Source: Clostridium sp. Marseille-P2415
Lineage (GTDB): Bacteria > Bacillota > Clostridia > Lachnospirales > Lachnospiraceae
Direction: 5' to 3'
DNA length: 64,000 bases
NCBI RefSeq assembly: GCF_900155545.1
Contig: NZ_LT732526.1
Span: forward strand, 1,031,050-1,095,049
The translations under genes were made by a program, and so were the position numbers. Every line of letters starts with the position of its first letter. Position 1 is the first letter of the stretch. Below are positions 17,179-27,591 of the stretch, piece after piece. The notes beneath the pieces are model-generated. The model searched no databases. It was not told the DNA's origin and worked only from the letters and a program-made list of their open reading frames with translations.

Positions 17179-17625
17179 TTATTGGTCACAGGAATTTTTA
17201 TAGGCTTCCAAATTTTCGCACATTTTCATTAACACCTTGCGAAAGATTGCTATTTCATCTTCTGCAATATCACAACATGCAAGATCCTCAAATCTTTCAA
17301 AAACTTTTCTTATTTTCACAGCCTCAGTTAATCCTTTTTCCGTGAGACAGATCTGAAAGGAACGTCTGCTGTCAGGATTATTTTCCCTTGTGAGCAGTCC
17401 CATATCCTCTAATTTATCAATATTCCTTGACATGGTGGCTGTATCAAAATGACAATTATCTGCAATTTCTTTTTGCGTGATATGATCTTTCTGCAAAAGA
17501 TAGTATAAAATCCTGGCCTGACCCTGCCCTGGCGTTAATCCAATATTTGACAGAAGCGGAGAAATAATCTGTTTTCTTGCCTTTTCTTCACGAATCAACA
17601 GTTCTCTTATATTTTGGCGTAACAT
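17179..17625 (-). CDS. MarR family transcriptional regulator
   Basis: A 148-aa winged-helix regulator. The DNA-binding part is seen as QKEIADNCHFDTATMSRNIDKLEDMGLLTRE followed by the wing DSRRSFQICLTEKG. The ATG at 17625 is preferred because GAGGTGAGG precedes it; an ATG at 17652 overlaps the exporter's stop codon without a ribosome binding site. It is the last gene of the exporter operon, so it probably represses that operon and is relieved by an exported compound. A palindrome at the operon's promoter (21263-21288) is the likely operator. Confidence 0.92.
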   Translation of the reverse strand: MLRQNIRELLIREEKARKQIISPLLSNIGLTPGQGQARILYYLLQKDHITQKEIADNCHFDTATMSRNIDKLEDMGLLTRENNPDSRRSFQICLTEKGLTEAVKIRKVFERFEDLACCDIAEDEIAIFRKVLMKMCENLEAYKNSCDQ

Positions 17626-17651
17626 ATACCTCACCTCTTTTCTTTTATCCA

Positions 17652-19508
17652 TTATTCCAGTTCAAACAGGCCTGTATGCAGCTGATAATACTTCCCCTTT
17701 TCCTGAAGCAATTCATCATGGCTGCCCCGTTCAATGATCTCACCTTTTTCAAGAACCAGAATCGCGTTGGAGTTCCTGACGGTTGAGAGCCTATGGGCAA
17801 TAACGAATACAGTCCGGTCTTTCATCAGTGCATCCATGCCTTTTTCAATCAGTTTTTCAGTCCGGGTGTCAATGGAACTGGTAGCTTCGTCCATAACCAG
17901 GACAGGAGGCTGGGATATGGCAGCTCTGGCTATGGCAATCAGCTGCCGCTGGCCCTGTGATAAATTGCTGCCGTCGCTTTCCAATAAAGTATCGTATCCA
18001 TTGGGAAGACGCCTTATAAAGGAATCCGCATTTGCGATCTTTGCAGCAGCCAACACATCTTCATCAGAAGCATTAAGCCGGCCATACCGGATATTATCCG
18101 CAATGCTTCCGGTAAACAGGTGCGTTTCCTGAATGACTAAGGAAATTGAACGCCTTAAGTCATCCTTTTTTATATTTTTGATATCAATTCCATCGTAGGT
18201 GATTGTTCCACCATTTAATTCATAGAATCGGTTGACCAGATTGATGATCGTCGTTTTACCGGCACCGGTGGATCCGACAAATGCTATTTTCTGGCCGGGC
18301 TTTGCATACAGGCTAATGCCATTTAATATGGTGTTTCCCTTTGTATATCCGAACACCACATCATGGAAACGGACATCTCCTTTGAGCGGAACCAGATGAT
18401 ACCCATGATCCTGGTCAGGCACTTTCCAGGCAAAAAGACCGGTATAGGCATCCGTTTCCTTAAGGCTGCCATCTTCCTCCCGGGCTGCTTTGCATAAGGT
18501 AACGGTTCCTTCATCCGATTCCGGCTCTACTTCCATCATATCAAAAATTTTTTCTGCACTGGCAAGTGCTACCATAAGAAAATTAATCTGCATGGTAAAC
18601 TGATTCATTGGCATGGCGCTTTGCCTGACATAAACCAGATAAGATGCCAGTGTTCCCAGATTAATAAGTCCTGATAGCGCAAATAATCCCCCGATACAGG
18701 CAGAAACGGCATAATTAATGTAAGAAAGGGAAACGATCGTTGGGATGGTAATGCCGGTAAAGGTAGTTGCCATCGTGGAGGATTCCCTCAGTTTTTCAGT
18801 CAGCTCACAAAATTTCCGTAAATCCTGCTTCTCATGCCGAAAGATCTTTTCGACCTTCTGTCCTTCCACCATTTCTTCAACAAATCCATTTATATTGCCG
18901 AGATTTTTCTGCTGTTCTGTAAAATATTTTTTGCTCAGTCTCCCATTGTGCCGGATATATATTAACATGATCAGGAGAAAAAATACAACAATCAGAGAAA
19001 GCCGGAAGTCCAGCAGAATTAACATGATAACCGTTCCTGCCGATGTAATAAAGCTTTGGATCAATAATGTGAAGCTGTTGTTGAGCGCTTCTGAGATCGT
19101 ATCCACATCGTTTGTAAAATGGCTCATTAAATCTCCATGGGTGTGGGCATCAAAATATTTCAGAGGAAGCTTTTGGGTATGGCGAAACAAGTCAATACGG
19201 ATATCGCTGACCACCTGCTGGGAAATGTGGACCATCATCCGGTTATAGCACAGACAGGACAGAGCTCCTGCCAGATAGATCAGTCCCATCAGAAAAATCA
19301 TCCGGATCAGTCCGGAAATATCTCCAGGCAAAATATATTTATTCATAACAGGCTTAAGCAAATAGGTTCCCATAATTCCGGAAAGTGCACTGATGCATAC
19401 TAGAATTGCGATCAATAATATTGAGAATTTGTAATGTCCTATGTATTTTAAAAGATGCACAAGGGTTTTTCTTGTATTTTTGGGTTTTGCATGTCCGGTA
19501 TTTTTCAT
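17652..19508 (-). CDS. ABC exporter half-transporter, catalytic subunit (LmrCD/TmrAB-like heterodimer)
   Basis: A 618-aa exporter with an N-terminal six-helix membrane domain and a C-terminal ATPase: Walker A GSTGAGKTT at 412-419, signature LSQGQRQ, Walker B VLVMDEATSSID with the catalytic glutamate. Between the two domains an insert of about 45 residues (about 330-378) occurs, as in many heterodimeric exporters. Its start overlaps the stop of the upstream half-transporter by 4 bases (ATGA), so the two are translated together. The cargo is unknown, with drug or peptide efflux the common role. Confidence 0.94.
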   Translation of the reverse strand: MKNTGHAKPKNTRKTLVHLLKYIGHYKFSILLIAILVCISALSGIMGTYLLKPVMNKYILPGDISGLIRMIFLMGLIYLAGALSCLCYNRMMVHISQQVVSDIRIDLFRHTQKLPLKYFDAHTHGDLMSHFTNDVDTISEALNNSFTLLIQSFITSAGTVIMLILLDFRLSLIVVFFLLIMLIYIRHNGRLSKKYFTEQQKNLGNINGFVEEMVEGQKVEKIFRHEKQDLRKFCELTEKLRESSTMATTFTGITIPTIVSLSYINYAVSACIGGLFALSGLINLGTLASYLVYVRQSAMPMNQFTMQINFLMVALASAEKIFDMMEVEPESDEGTVTLCKAAREEDGSLKETDAYTGLFAWKVPDQDHGYHLVPLKGDVRFHDVVFGYTKGNTILNGISLYAKPGQKIAFVGSTGAGKTTIINLVNRFYELNGGTITYDGIDIKNIKKDDLRRSISLVIQETHLFTGSIADNIRYGRLNASDEDVLAAAKIANADSFIRRLPNGYDTLLESDGSNLSQGQRQLIAIARAAISQPPVLVMDEATSSIDTRTEKLIEKGMDALMKDRTVFVIAHRLSTVRNSNAILVLEKGEIIERGSHDELLQEKGKYYQLHTGLFELE

Positions 19509-21235
19509 AAAGCCTGGCTGACTCCTTTCTGCTGAGAATAATAAATATCCTGGTAAATTTCATTATTGGCCAATAATTGCTCATGAGTTCCGATGGCATT
19601 TATCTTTCCATCATCAAGGATGATAATCTGGTCCGCATGCATGATAGAGGAGATCCTTTGACTGATGATGATTTTTGTCATGTCCGGAAGCGTTTTTTCC
19701 AGACCTTCTCTTATTTTTGCCTCTGTCGCAGTGTCAAGGGCGCTGGTGGAGTCGTCCAAAATAAGGATCTTAGGAGCCTTCAGGATTGCTCTTGCTATGC
19801 ACAGCCGCTGCTTCTGACCTCCTGAAACATTGACGCCGCCCTGCCCCAGCTCCGTATCGTAGCCATGATCCAGCCGGTCAATAAATTCATTTACGCAGGC
19901 AATGCTGCAGGCTCTTTCTATTTCTTCATCCGTGGCATCCTCATTTCCCCAGTAAAGATTTTCTTTTACCGTACCGGAAAAAAGGGTATTTTTTTGAAGT
20001 ACCATGGCAATGGAATCTCTTAAATGATCCTGTGTATATTCGTAGATCGGATGGTCATCGATATAAATATTTCCCGATGTCACATCATAAAGTCTTGGGA
20101 TCAGCTGTACCAGTGTACTTTTGGCAGCACCTGTCTGGCCAATGATGCCAATGGTCTGACCGGAACTGATTTGAAAGGAAATATCGGAAAGTACATATTC
20201 TTTGGCGCTGTCCTTGTATTTAAAAGATACGTTTTCAAAACGGATATTTCCGTTAGTAATATAAATATCCTTTGCACGGTCATCATTGATGATGGGTTTC
20301 TCCTCGAGAACCTCTGAAATTCTCCTCCATGATGTTAAGGAACGGGTAAACAAAAGAAAAACATTGGAAAACATCATAAGGGAATTCAGCACCTGCAGCA
20401 CATAACTTAAGAAGCTGGTCAGAGCACCGACTTTCATATTGCCCAACATAACAAGATTTCCGCCGAACCACAAAATACTCAATATGGTCCCATACATAAC
20501 AAACTGCAAAGCAGGCATATTTAAGGCTGCCAGAGCGAAGGATTTTTCAGAGGAACTCTGCAGGTTCGCGTTTCCCTCTTTGAACTTATTTAATTCATGA
20601 TCTCCCCGAACGTAAGCCTTCACCAGACGGATCGCTATCAGATTTTCCTGTATGATCCGGTTTACAAGATCAATGGCTCCCTGCATTTTGGCATATAACG
20701 GCCTTACATTTTTGATAATGGTAAATAAAATCATAGCCAGTATTGGCGCTGCAATGAAAAATATCACAGCCAGTTCGGCATTTAGCTTAAAAGAAACGAT
20801 CATAGCTGTCATCATCATGACAGGCGAGCGGAAACCAGGGCGCATTCCGCTTACTATGGAATTCTGAATTGTGGTAATATCGCTTGTGAGCCTGGTTACC
20901 AGAGAAGGAGTGCTGAAACGATCCGTGTTTGCGAAAGAATACGTCTGCATTTTCTGAAACTCGGCGATCCGGATCTGTGCACCAACGCCATTACCAAAGA
21001 TTGCGATATACCGGGCACATGCATGTCCAAGACCAAGAGAAATGATAGCAAAGATCACCATTTGGCAGCCTTTTAGCAGGATATAATTCTTATCGCCGTT
21101 GGCAACACCAACATCTATGATATCAGCCATGATCATTGGAATTATTAATTCAAATATGGTTTCTGCTTCAATGCAGATAACTGCCAGAATGAATTCTTTT
21201 TTATATTTTTTGGTATAATGCAATAAGTTTTTCAT
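19505..21235 (-). CDS. ABC exporter half-transporter, degenerate-site subunit
   Basis: A 576-aa partner of the exporter encoded downstream, with membrane domain and ATPase. The Walker A reads GQTGAAKST, with alanine where the last glycine of GxxGxGKS is usual. The Walker B ends LILDDSTSALD, with aspartate in place of the catalytic glutamate, while the signature VSGGQKQR is intact. This is the pattern of the degenerate-site subunit in heterodimeric exporters rather than damage. It is the first gene of the operon; GGGGAG precedes its ATG. Confidence 0.94.
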   Translation of the reverse strand: MKNLLHYTKKYKKEFILAVICIEAETIFELIIPMIMADIIDVGVANGDKNYILLKGCQMVIFAIISLGLGHACARYIAIFGNGVGAQIRIAEFQKMQTYSFANTDRFSTPSLVTRLTSDITTIQNSIVSGMRPGFRSPVMMMTAMIVSFKLNAELAVIFFIAAPILAMILFTIIKNVRPLYAKMQGAIDLVNRIIQENLIAIRLVKAYVRGDHELNKFKEGNANLQSSSEKSFALAALNMPALQFVMYGTILSILWFGGNLVMLGNMKVGALTSFLSYVLQVLNSLMMFSNVFLLFTRSLTSWRRISEVLEEKPIINDDRAKDIYITNGNIRFENVSFKYKDSAKEYVLSDISFQISSGQTIGIIGQTGAAKSTLVQLIPRLYDVTSGNIYIDDHPIYEYTQDHLRDSIAMVLQKNTLFSGTVKENLYWGNEDATDEEIERACSIACVNEFIDRLDHGYDTELGQGGVNVSGGQKQRLCIARAILKAPKILILDDSTSALDTATEAKIREGLEKTLPDMTKIIISQRISSIMHADQIIILDDGKINAIGTHEQLLANNEIYQDIYYSQQKGVSQAL

Positions 21236-21262
21236 GTTAGGCTCCCCATGTCAGTTATTAAA

Positions 21263-21288
21263 GCAATAATTGCAAATGCAACTATTGC
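21263..21288 (-). promoter_or_regulatory. Palindromic operator candidate for MarR
   Basis: GCAATAATTGC, four bases, then GCAACTATTGC: the two 11-base arms are inverted repeats with one mismatch. The palindrome begins about 10 bases downstream of the -10 box of the exporter operon, overlapping or just following the transcription start, where a repressor would block RNA polymerase. Binding by the MarR protein of the same operon is inferred. Confidence 0.6.
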
Positions 21289-21298
21289 ATATACAACA

Positions 21299-21326
21299 AT
21301 TATATTCCAATTCCTGAAATTGTCAA
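21299..21326 (-). promoter_or_regulatory. Sigma-A promoter of the ABC exporter/marR operon
   Basis: On the minus strand a perfect TTGACA (21326-21321) and perfect TATAAT (21304-21299) are 16 bases apart. A promoter this close to consensus normally needs a repressor, in keeping with the palindrome next to it and the marR gene in the operon. Confidence 0.8.
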
Positions 21327-21383
21327 TAGAAGGTATGAGTATTTGTCCAGGAATCAAAGAAAAGGACTTCCTTGATAAGATTA

Positions 21384-21428
21384 AAAAACGCCTTACCCGA
21401 AATGTAAAATTTACGGATAAGGCGTTTT
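21384..21428 (-). terminator. Terminator after the M20 peptidase gene (bidirectional shape)
   Basis: CGCCTTA-c-CCG and CGG-a-TAAGGCG form a long stem, with A-runs on one side and T-runs on the other. On the minus strand it ends in GGCGTTTTTTAATC and closes the two-peptidase unit before the exporter promoter. Confidence 0.85.
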
Positions 21429-21501
21429 TCAGCTTTTTATTATTTTTAAAGAGACCCGGAAAGGCTGACGCTGCTTTGCCCTCTTCTGCCTGAGCCATGA
21501 A

Positions 21502-22623
21502 TCAGCAGTAGCTCAGTACCGTTTCAAAGGCAACTTCATACCCCATGGACAGGGAAGCCTTTTCCACGTACTCTTCCCTTGTATGTGCGCCATCTCCGTA
21601 ATAGGTACCGTAGCAGACGCTGGGAATCCCCATGGACAGAGGGATATTGCAGTCAGTGGAGCCGGGACGTCTGACCGTTTTTTTTCCTGTCACACGCTCC
21701 AGCAGCTCTTCTGCCCTGCAAAGAAGCGCTTCTCTCCTGCTGTTTTCTTCCGCGGAAAGGTTCTCACAGGGTCTTATCCCTGTCACTTCCACGGTCACGC
21801 CCTCCTTATTAAAGATTTCCTCAAATTTCTTAGCCATGAACTCCAGGCCCTTTCTGCTGTCGGAACGGAATTCGCAGAGCATACTGGCATTCTGCGCAAT
21901 GGTATTAACAGAGGTTCCGCCTTCGATGGTTCCCACGTTGTAAGTCGTCTTTCCTTCCTTAGGCACCTGAATCTGATAAATCTCCTCCACCAGATCCGCC
22001 AGCTTTTGAATGGCGTTGGCATTGCCGAAGCTGCCATAGGAATGCCCTCCTTCCGTATTCACAGTCACCTTGAACCGGCTGGAGCCCACAGCCCGGTCCA
22101 CGACTCCGTCTAACCCGCCGTCCAGGCTGTAAAACGCTCTGATTTTCCCCTTGTAGGTCTCACATATCTTTCGGCTTCCCTTTAAATTGCCCAGGCCTTC
22201 CTCGCCGGAGTTGCAGACAAATACCAATCCCGCATCCTTTGGCCGGATCTGCTTCTGTGTCAGATATCTGGCAGTCAGCAGGATATTTACCAGGTTTGCC
22301 GTATCATCCCCGATGCCCGGGCAGCATAACCTTCCGTCCTCTTCCTTAAAAGGCAGAGGGGCGGTATCCGGGAATACGACATCCATATGTGCCATAAATA
22401 TGACCACCGGCCTGTCATCCGTCACACAGTAGGGGTATACCACATTCAGCGCTTCATCGGTATATACCCCCTCAGCTCCCGCAGCTTCCAGCCAGTTTTT
22501 ACAGAACTCCATCCGCTTCTCTTCCTGGTTCGAGGGTGACGGAATCCGGGCAATGGTCTTTAACAGCTCATATGCCTCTTTTTCGTGTTCTTTGATATAC
22601 TGCTTTACTTCCTGTGATATCAT
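21502..22623 (-). CDS. M20 family zinc peptidase (tripeptidase-like)
   Basis: A 373-aa M20 metallopeptidase. The zinc and catalytic positions are visible: MAHMDVVFPD (His, Asp), GIGDDTANL (bridging Asp), NSGEEGLGN (catalytic and metal Glu), and a C-terminal His in YYGDGAHTREEYV. It probably cleaves di- or tripeptides in the cytoplasm or deacylates a small amide; the substrate is not determinable. It follows pepT by 38 bases with AGGAGG before its ATG, so both appear to form one peptide-use unit. Confidence 0.9.
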   Translation of the reverse strand: MISQEVKQYIKEHEKEAYELLKTIARIPSPSNQEEKRMEFCKNWLEAAGAEGVYTDEALNVVYPYCVTDDRPVVIFMAHMDVVFPDTAPLPFKEEDGRLCCPGIGDDTANLVNILLTARYLTQKQIRPKDAGLVFVCNSGEEGLGNLKGSRKICETYKGKIRAFYSLDGGLDGVVDRAVGSSRFKVTVNTEGGHSYGSFGNANAIQKLADLVEEIYQIQVPKEGKTTYNVGTIEGGTSVNTIAQNASMLCEFRSDSRKGLEFMAKKFEEIFNKEGVTVEVTGIRPCENLSAEENSRREALLCRAEELLERVTGKKTVRRPGSTDCNIPLSMGIPSVCYGTYYGDGAHTREEYVEKASLSMGYEVAFETVLSYC

Positions 22624-22661
22624 TGCTTATCCTCCTGAAGCCAAATCAATAAAACCGATCT

Positions 22662-23891
22662 TTATTGTCCTTCTGTAAATTTTTCTACGATCTTGAGAAG
22701 GAGTTCCACTACCTTTTCCATGGATTGAACCGGTATGAACTCAAATTTCCCATGAAAATTATAGCCGCCTGTACACAGGTTCGGACAGGGAAGGCCCTCA
22801 TAGGATAAACGGGCTCCGTCGGTACCTCCGCGGATCGGAGTAACCAGAGGCTCTACCCCAATTTCTTCCATGGCTGCCTTTGCTATGTCGATCAGGTACA
22901 TATGGGGCTCTATTTTTTCCTTCATATTATAGTAACTGTCCTTTAAGATCAGCTCCACGGTACCGGTCGGATAACGGTCATTTAAATACTCAGCTGCCCG
23001 CTCCATAAATGCCTTTTTTGCTTCAAATTTTTCCCTGCTGTGGTCACGGATTATATATTCCAGACGGGCCTCTTCCACCGTTCCGCTCATCAAATCCAGA
23101 TGGTAAAATCCCTCATATCCTTCCGTATACATGGGGTTCTCAGCAACAGGCAGCATGTTATGAAATTCCATTGCCATGAGCAGTGCGTTTCTCATTCTCC
23201 CTTTGGAAGACCCCGGATGGATGCTGGAGCCGTGAACAATGACCCTGGCTGATGCCGCATTGAAATTCTCATATTCCAGTTCGCCTAAGCCGCCGCCGTC
23301 AACCGTGTAAGCCACATCGGCGCCAAACCCCTTTACATCAAAGAAATCGGCACCCCGGCCGACCTCTTCATCCGGTGTGAAACCAATGCGGACCGTTCCA
23401 TGGGGAATCTCCGGATGTGCCAGGAGAAATTCTGCCATAGTCATGATTTCAGCCACTCCGGCTTTGTCATCCGCTCCCAGAAGAGTGGTTCCGTCGGTGG
23501 TAATGATATTCTGTCCCTTATATTTTAAAAGATCAGGAAAATCGCTGACTTTCATGGTCAAACCGGTTTCCTGATTCATCAGGATATCACCGCCGTCATA
23601 ATTTCTTACGATTTTTGGTTTTACATCCGCTCCGGAATAGGCAGGTGAAGTATCCATATGAGTAATAAAACCCAGAACCGGAACCTTTTTTTCCATGGTA
23701 GCAGGTATGGTAGCATAAACGTAGCTGTGTTCGTCAATTCTTACATCTACGGCCTTCATTGCCTGCAGTTCATTGGCCAGTTCCTTTGCCAGTACCCGCT
23801 GCTTTTCCGTACTGGGAACAGCCTCCACCCCATCCCTGGACTGCGTGTCAAAGGATATATACTTTAAAAAATGATTTAAAACTTCTGACAT
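22662..23891 (-). CDS. pepT: Peptidase T (tripeptide aminopeptidase)
   Basis: A 409-aa peptidase T that removes the N-terminal residue of tripeptides in the cytoplasm. Motifs in order: [14 protein letters not shown] (metal His/Asp), [13 protein letters not shown] (bridging Asp), [15 protein letters not shown] (catalytic Glu and metal Glu), then [20 protein letters not shown] and the final YNFHGKFEF (metal His). All metal ligands are present and the length is normal for the family. Confidence 0.97.
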   Translation of the reverse strand: MSEVLNHFLKYISFDTQSRDGVEAVPSTEKQRVLAKELANELQAMKAVDVRIDEHSYVYATIPATMEKKVPVLGFITHMDTSPAYSGADVKPKIVRNYDGGDILMNQETGLTMKVSDFPDLLKYKGQNIITTDGTTLLGADDKAGVAEIMTMAEFLLAHPEIPHGTVRIGFTPDEEVGRGADFFDVKGFGADVAYTVDGGGLGELEYENFNAASARVIVHGSSIHPGSSKGRMRNALLMAMEFHNMLPVAENPMYTEGYEGFYHLDLMSGTVEEARLEYIIRDHSREKFEAKKAFMERAAEYLNDRYPTGTVELILKDSYYNMKEKIEPHMYLIDIAKAAMEEIGVEPLVTPIRGGTDGARLSYEGLPCPNLCTGGYNFHGKFEFIPVQSMEKVVELLLKIVEKFTEGQ

Positions 23892-23925
23892 GATAGGATC
23901 GCCTCTTTTTCTATTTTTCTTTTTA

Positions 23926-25428
23926 TCAATTCGACATTCTCAAAATTTCCTTAATGGCGCTTGCGCTGGACCAGACAGACAGGCCATAACCGATAGCAAG
24001 ATCAAGAAAAAAGCCCCTCCACAAATCCATATCGGACATCAGCCCGCCAAAATTCAGGAAAACATAAGCCAGGGTTTCAAAGCTTGCTTCATATTGGAAA
24101 TATGCCCGCACCATGGAAACTGCATAATCCAGGAAATTGGCACCCAGTATCATTCCGGCTGCAATCATGAGACAAATAACAGCTCCCTTTTTATCCAATG
24201 ACCTCCCAAGCTTCTGATAACCGCTTAAGGCAAGCTTCAGCATGACAAATCCGGCAATTCCGGCAATAAATCCGATTTGGCCGATCAGAACCCACAGCCC
24301 TACTCCTACAAGGGATCCGAACAGTGCTCCGATGATTCCAAGAAACATATTCCCCTGTTTCTTATCCAGAGCCGCGGACATTTGAAAGAGCGCTTCCATG
24401 TCCGCATTCGCCAGGCCCGTCTGATATTCTGCGGCCGGTGGATTTTCCGGCAGTTCTTCTTTTTTAACCGCAATTTTCTTCTTGACCTGATTGACAAATT
24501 CCTGAAATGCTTCCTGATTTTTGTGTCCGGCACCCTTTACCAGCGCCAGAGTATGGTACTTTTGGTCCCTGGTTTCCGCCATAAGACGTTTTCTTGTGCC
24601 GGTAACCGTATCGTAGACCCGCTCAATGTCCCCATACGGAATGATTTCAAATCCTTCTGCATTGGTAACGATATAATCATTTGTCAAATATAGCCGTTCT
24701 TTCTCATAAGCAGCCGTAGTGACCTGCATAAGCTGCCTGTCCAGTGCAAGAAGATTTTCTTCCGGCCAGGCTTTCAGCGTAGCACGGCCTCTTTTTAACT
24801 TTTGACTTTTCAGATTCCATGCAAGAAGCAGGGTTGCGATCGACACCAGCATGAAAGTAAATGAAAAAAACAAATAAACATGATCTGCGACCGGATATCC
24901 CGGCTTTCTGGTCGTATCCAGATAGTATTCTCCAAAATAGTCCGAAAAATTATCCTCTGTTACAAGCTCCTCGCCCCACATGTCGTTGTAGCTTTCTATT
25001 GCGTATTCCCGGATATCATCCTCAATGGGAGCCGACATGCCATAAAACATCACAGGCTCAGGCGTTTCATCGGATTCATCATACAGGTATGACTGAACTT
25101 TTAAACATTCTTCGGAAAGTTCTCCATGTACCTGTACAATGTAAGGCAGCAATTCCTCATCATAAGCAAAATAATAATGATTGGTTTCCTTAAAATCGGA
25201 GGCAAATTCACGTGTCATCATCTTTGCCTTTAAACTGCTGTAAATGTCCTCCCCATTGTACACGTTAAACTTTTCCGGCATCCCATCAGGTTTTGTATTT
25301 CCTATAAACATCAGGCCCAGACCTGCTAAAAAGAAGGAAATTGCAATGCCGTACAGCAAGATGACCGGTATTACCCAGCGGTATAGCTGTGTCATACGTT
25401 TCATTTTACTGGACATCTGTTCTCTCAT
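23926..25428 (-). CDS. Multi-pass membrane protein of unknown function
   Basis: A 500-aa protein. One membrane segment lies near the N-terminus ([18 protein letters not shown]), followed by about 130 residues that should be outside, a second segment ([19 protein letters not shown]), a cytoplasmic stretch rich in charge, and four more hydrophobic segments in the C-terminal third. I do not recognise a family. The ATG at 25428 is used: GGGAGG precedes it, and the upstream ATG at 25461 lies within the -10 box of the predicted promoter. It has its own promoter and is not obviously linked to the neighbouring genes. Confidence 0.8.
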   Translation of the reverse strand: MREQMSSKMKRMTQLYRWVIPVILLYGIAISFFLAGLGLMFIGNTKPDGMPEKFNVYNGEDIYSSLKAKMMTREFASDFKETNHYYFAYDEELLPYIVQVHGELSEECLKVQSYLYDESDETPEPVMFYGMSAPIEDDIREYAIESYNDMWGEELVTEDNFSDYFGEYYLDTTRKPGYPVADHVYLFFSFTFMLVSIATLLLAWNLKSQKLKRGRATLKAWPEENLLALDRQLMQVTTAAYEKERLYLTNDYIVTNAEGFEIIPYGDIERVYDTVTGTRKRLMAETRDQKYHTLALVKGAGHKNQEAFQEFVNQVKKKIAVKKEELPENPPAAEYQTGLANADMEALFQMSAALDKKQGNMFLGIIGALFGSLVGVGLWVLIGQIGFIAGIAGFVMLKLALSGYQKLGRSLDKKGAVICLMIAAGMILGANFLDYAVSMVRAYFQYEASFETLAYVFLNFGGLMSDMDLWRGFFLDLAIGYGLSVWSSASAIKEILRMSN

Positions 25429-25459
25429 ATTCATAGCCTCCCATAATCTCAATTTTTTC

Positions 25460-25488
25460 ATTATACCATAGAGCAGTCACACTGTCTA
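25460..25488 (-). promoter_or_regulatory. Sigma-A promoter of the membrane-protein gene
   Basis: On the minus strand TAGACA (25488-25483) and TATAAT (25465-25460) are 17 bases apart. Transcription would start near 25452, giving a leader of about 24 nt. Confidence 0.65.
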
Positions 25489-25501
25489 TGGTTGTATACA
25501 A

Positions 25502-25541
25502 ACAAAAAACGCAGGGAAATTCTGTTCACTTCCCAGCGTTT
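25502..25541 (-). terminator. Terminator of the histidine operon
   Basis: AAAAACGC-a-GGGAA and TTCCC-a-GCGTTTTT form a long stem-loop eight bases after the hisIE stop. On the minus strand it ends in GCGTTTTTTGTTTG. Confidence 0.9.
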
Positions 25542-25549
25542 TTGTCGGG

Positions 25550-26839
25550 CTAACGGTTGGCCAGCTCCCTGGTTATGTCTTCCCAGGTCACTCCCTTATG
25601 TGCCATCAGCACCATCATATGATAGAGGAAATCTGAGATTTCGTATTTCACTTCCTCAGGATTGGGATTTTTCGCTGCTATAATGATTTCCGTAGCCTCT
25701 TCTCCCAGCTTCTTTAATATCTTATCCATTCCCTTATCGAACAGGTAATTGGTGTAGGAGCCCTCTTTCGGGTTTGCCTTCCTGTCCAGTATTACCTGAA
25801 ATACTTCTTCAAACACCTTAAGGGGATTGGTTTCCTGATATTCTTTCTTCACCAGATTCTGATAAAAACAGCTTCTTGCCCCTGTATGGCAGGCGGCCCC
25901 GATCTGGTTCACCTTTGCAAGCAGCGTGTCATTGTCGCAATCCAGGGAAAGGGATTTTACATACTGATAATGGCCGGAGGTCTCTCCTTTTAACCAAAGG
26001 CTCTTCCGGCTCCTGCTGTAATAGGTCATACGGCCGGTTCTCAAGGTTTCATGAAAAGCCTCTTCATTCATATAGGCCAGCATCAGCACCTCTCCGGTCC
26101 GGTAATCCTGTACAATGACCGGGATCAGCCCGTCGGAATTATGTTTAAACCGGTCAAAGCTTACCGGGCTTTCAAAGGTGTCGACTCCAATTCCCCGGGC
26201 TTTCAAATCCTGTTTTAAATCCATACAGCCGGACTCCCCGTCAAAAACCCCGATAAAACCGGCTGCATTATCCTTTTGAAGCACCAGTGACGGCAGAGAG
26301 GCGTCTGTGCCGGTGCCTGTAATCAAAAAGATCTCCTCACAGGCAGAAACCGCCCTGAGTTTTTCCTCTGTAATTTCAGTATCTCCCAAAATCATTATGG
26401 AAGCACCGAGCTGGGCATACTCCTTTGTCCGTTCCAGATATGAGCAGTCCGGAAGATAAGCATAAATCTTATCATCGCCGAACCGGTCCGCTGCCTCTTT
26501 CATCAGATCCACATTTTCATCCAGACTTACATCAAGAAAAGCTGCCTTTGCTCCTGCATACAGATATTTCTTCATATCTTCCAGCCGCTTTACTCTCCCT
26601 CCTGCAATTACCGGAGCATCAGAAAGTCTTGCAATTTCTTTTATAAGGCCGATTGTCCGTTCATGTTCGTCATCCGACTCCGATAAATCGTATATAAAAA
26701 GTTCATCGGCTCCGCTGTCACCATAAAAGCAAGCCAATTCCAAAAGACTTTTTTCATAACAAACCTTAAAATCATCAAGTCTTAAGGCATTGCCCTCCCG
26801 AATTCCAAAACCTGCAATTATTTTTTTACATTCCATCAT
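25550..26839 (-). CDS. hisIE: HisF-like domain fused to HisIE (phosphoribosyl-AMP cyclohydrolase/phosphoribosyl-ATP pyrophosphatase)
   Basis: A 429-aa fusion. Residues about 1-220 resemble the HisF barrel ([18 protein letters not shown], then [29 protein letters not shown]), but the N-terminal catalytic segment CLDVKDG of HisF is replaced by GFGIREG, so this domain is unlikely to be an active cyclase. Residues 228-330 are HisI with the metal motifs DCDND (300-304), CHTG (317-320) and Cys324. Residues 341-429 are HisE ([29 protein letters not shown]). HisE and HisI carry out the second and third steps of histidine synthesis. Its ATG overlaps the hisA stop by one base. Confidence 0.93.
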   Translation of the reverse strand: MMECKKIIAGFGIREGNALRLDDFKVCYEKSLLELACFYGDSGADELFIYDLSESDDEHERTIGLIKEIARLSDAPVIAGGRVKRLEDMKKYLYAGAKAAFLDVSLDENVDLMKEAADRFGDDKIYAYLPDCSYLERTKEYAQLGASIMILGDTEITEEKLRAVSACEEIFLITGTGTDASLPSLVLQKDNAAGFIGVFDGESGCMDLKQDLKARGIGVDTFESPVSFDRFKHNSDGLIPVIVQDYRTGEVLMLAYMNEEAFHETLRTGRMTYYSRSRKSLWLKGETSGHYQYVKSLSLDCDNDTLLAKVNQIGAACHTGARSCFYQNLVKKEYQETNPLKVFEEVFQVILDRKANPKEGSYTNYLFDKGMDKILKKLGEEATEIIIAAKNPNPEEVKYEISDFLYHMMVLMAHKGVTWEDITRELANR

Positions 26840-27579
26840 TATTTCCTCCCCTGATGGTCCTGTTTTTCAAAGGCATCTATGGCTTCTTTTAAATCAATCC
26901 GTTTTTCATACAGAGCCTTCCCAATGATCGCACCATGAACGCCTGACTCATAAAGCTGTCTTAAATCTTCCATGGAAGACATACCGCCTGAGGCGATAAT
27001 ATCCATCCCGGTATCCTCTGTCAGTTTCTTCGTATAGGCTACATTAGGTCCTGTCAGCATCCCGTCTCTGGATATATCGGTGTAAACGATATGGCGGATA
27101 CCGTAAGCCTTCATACGGCTGCAAAGCTCTGATGCGGTTATCCCGCTGATCTTTTCCCAGCCTTCTACCGCTACCATGCCGTCCTTTGCATCCACGCCTG
27201 CCACAATCCGTTCCTGCCCGAACTTTTTCACCATATCCCGGATAAATTCCGGATTCTCTGCTGCCTTCGTTCCAATGATCACCCTGGAAATCCCCAGGGA
27301 AAGCATGGATTCTATCGCGGCTTCGCTTCGGATGCCTCCTCCGATCTCAATCGGTATGGAAACCGCGGCCGCAATTTTTTTTATCACATCCTCATTCACA
27401 GAACGCCCGGCCAGGGCGCCGTCTAAGTCCACCAGATGGAGGAATGTGGCTCCCTGGGACTGCCAGAAGGCGGCTACCTCTTCCGGTGCATCGGAATATA
27501 CGGTGATTTCTTTAAATTCACCCTGTTTCAACCGGACGCACTGCCCGTTTTTTAAATCAATTGCCGGATAAAGCTGCAT
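26839..27579 (-). CDS. hisA: Phosphoribosylformimino-5-aminoimidazole carboxamide ribotide isomerase
   Basis: HisA (246 aa) is the barrel isomerase that opens the ribose of ProFAR to give [22 protein letters not shown] places the catalytic Asp near residue 8; the second half has [15 protein letters not shown] and [14 protein letters not shown], the two phosphate-binding repeats. The length is standard. Its product PRFAR is the substrate of HisF/HisH, which are not encoded in this cluster. Confidence 0.96.
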   Translation of the reverse strand: MQLYPAIDLKNGQCVRLKQGEFKEITVYSDAPEEVAAFWQSQGATFLHLVDLDGALAGRSVNEDVIKKIAAAVSIPIEIGGGIRSEAAIESMLSLGISRVIIGTKAAENPEFIRDMVKKFGQERIVAGVDAKDGMVAVEGWEKISGITASELCSRMKAYGIRHIVYTDISRDGMLTGPNVAYTKKLTEDTGMDIIASGGMSSMEDLRQLYESGVHGAIIGKALYEKRIDLKEAIDAFEKQDHQGRK

Positions 27580-27591
27580 ACGGATTCTCCT

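Noticed and set aside
19505-21235. Walker A and Walker B changes as a sign of a broken ABC gene
   Set aside because: Both changes fit the degenerate site that is normal in one subunit of heterodimeric exporters, and the partner subunit has the intact residues.
21232-21498. 88-codon minus frame upstream of the ABC exporter
   Set aside because: It runs through the terminator, the promoter and the operator palindrome, so it is not a gene.
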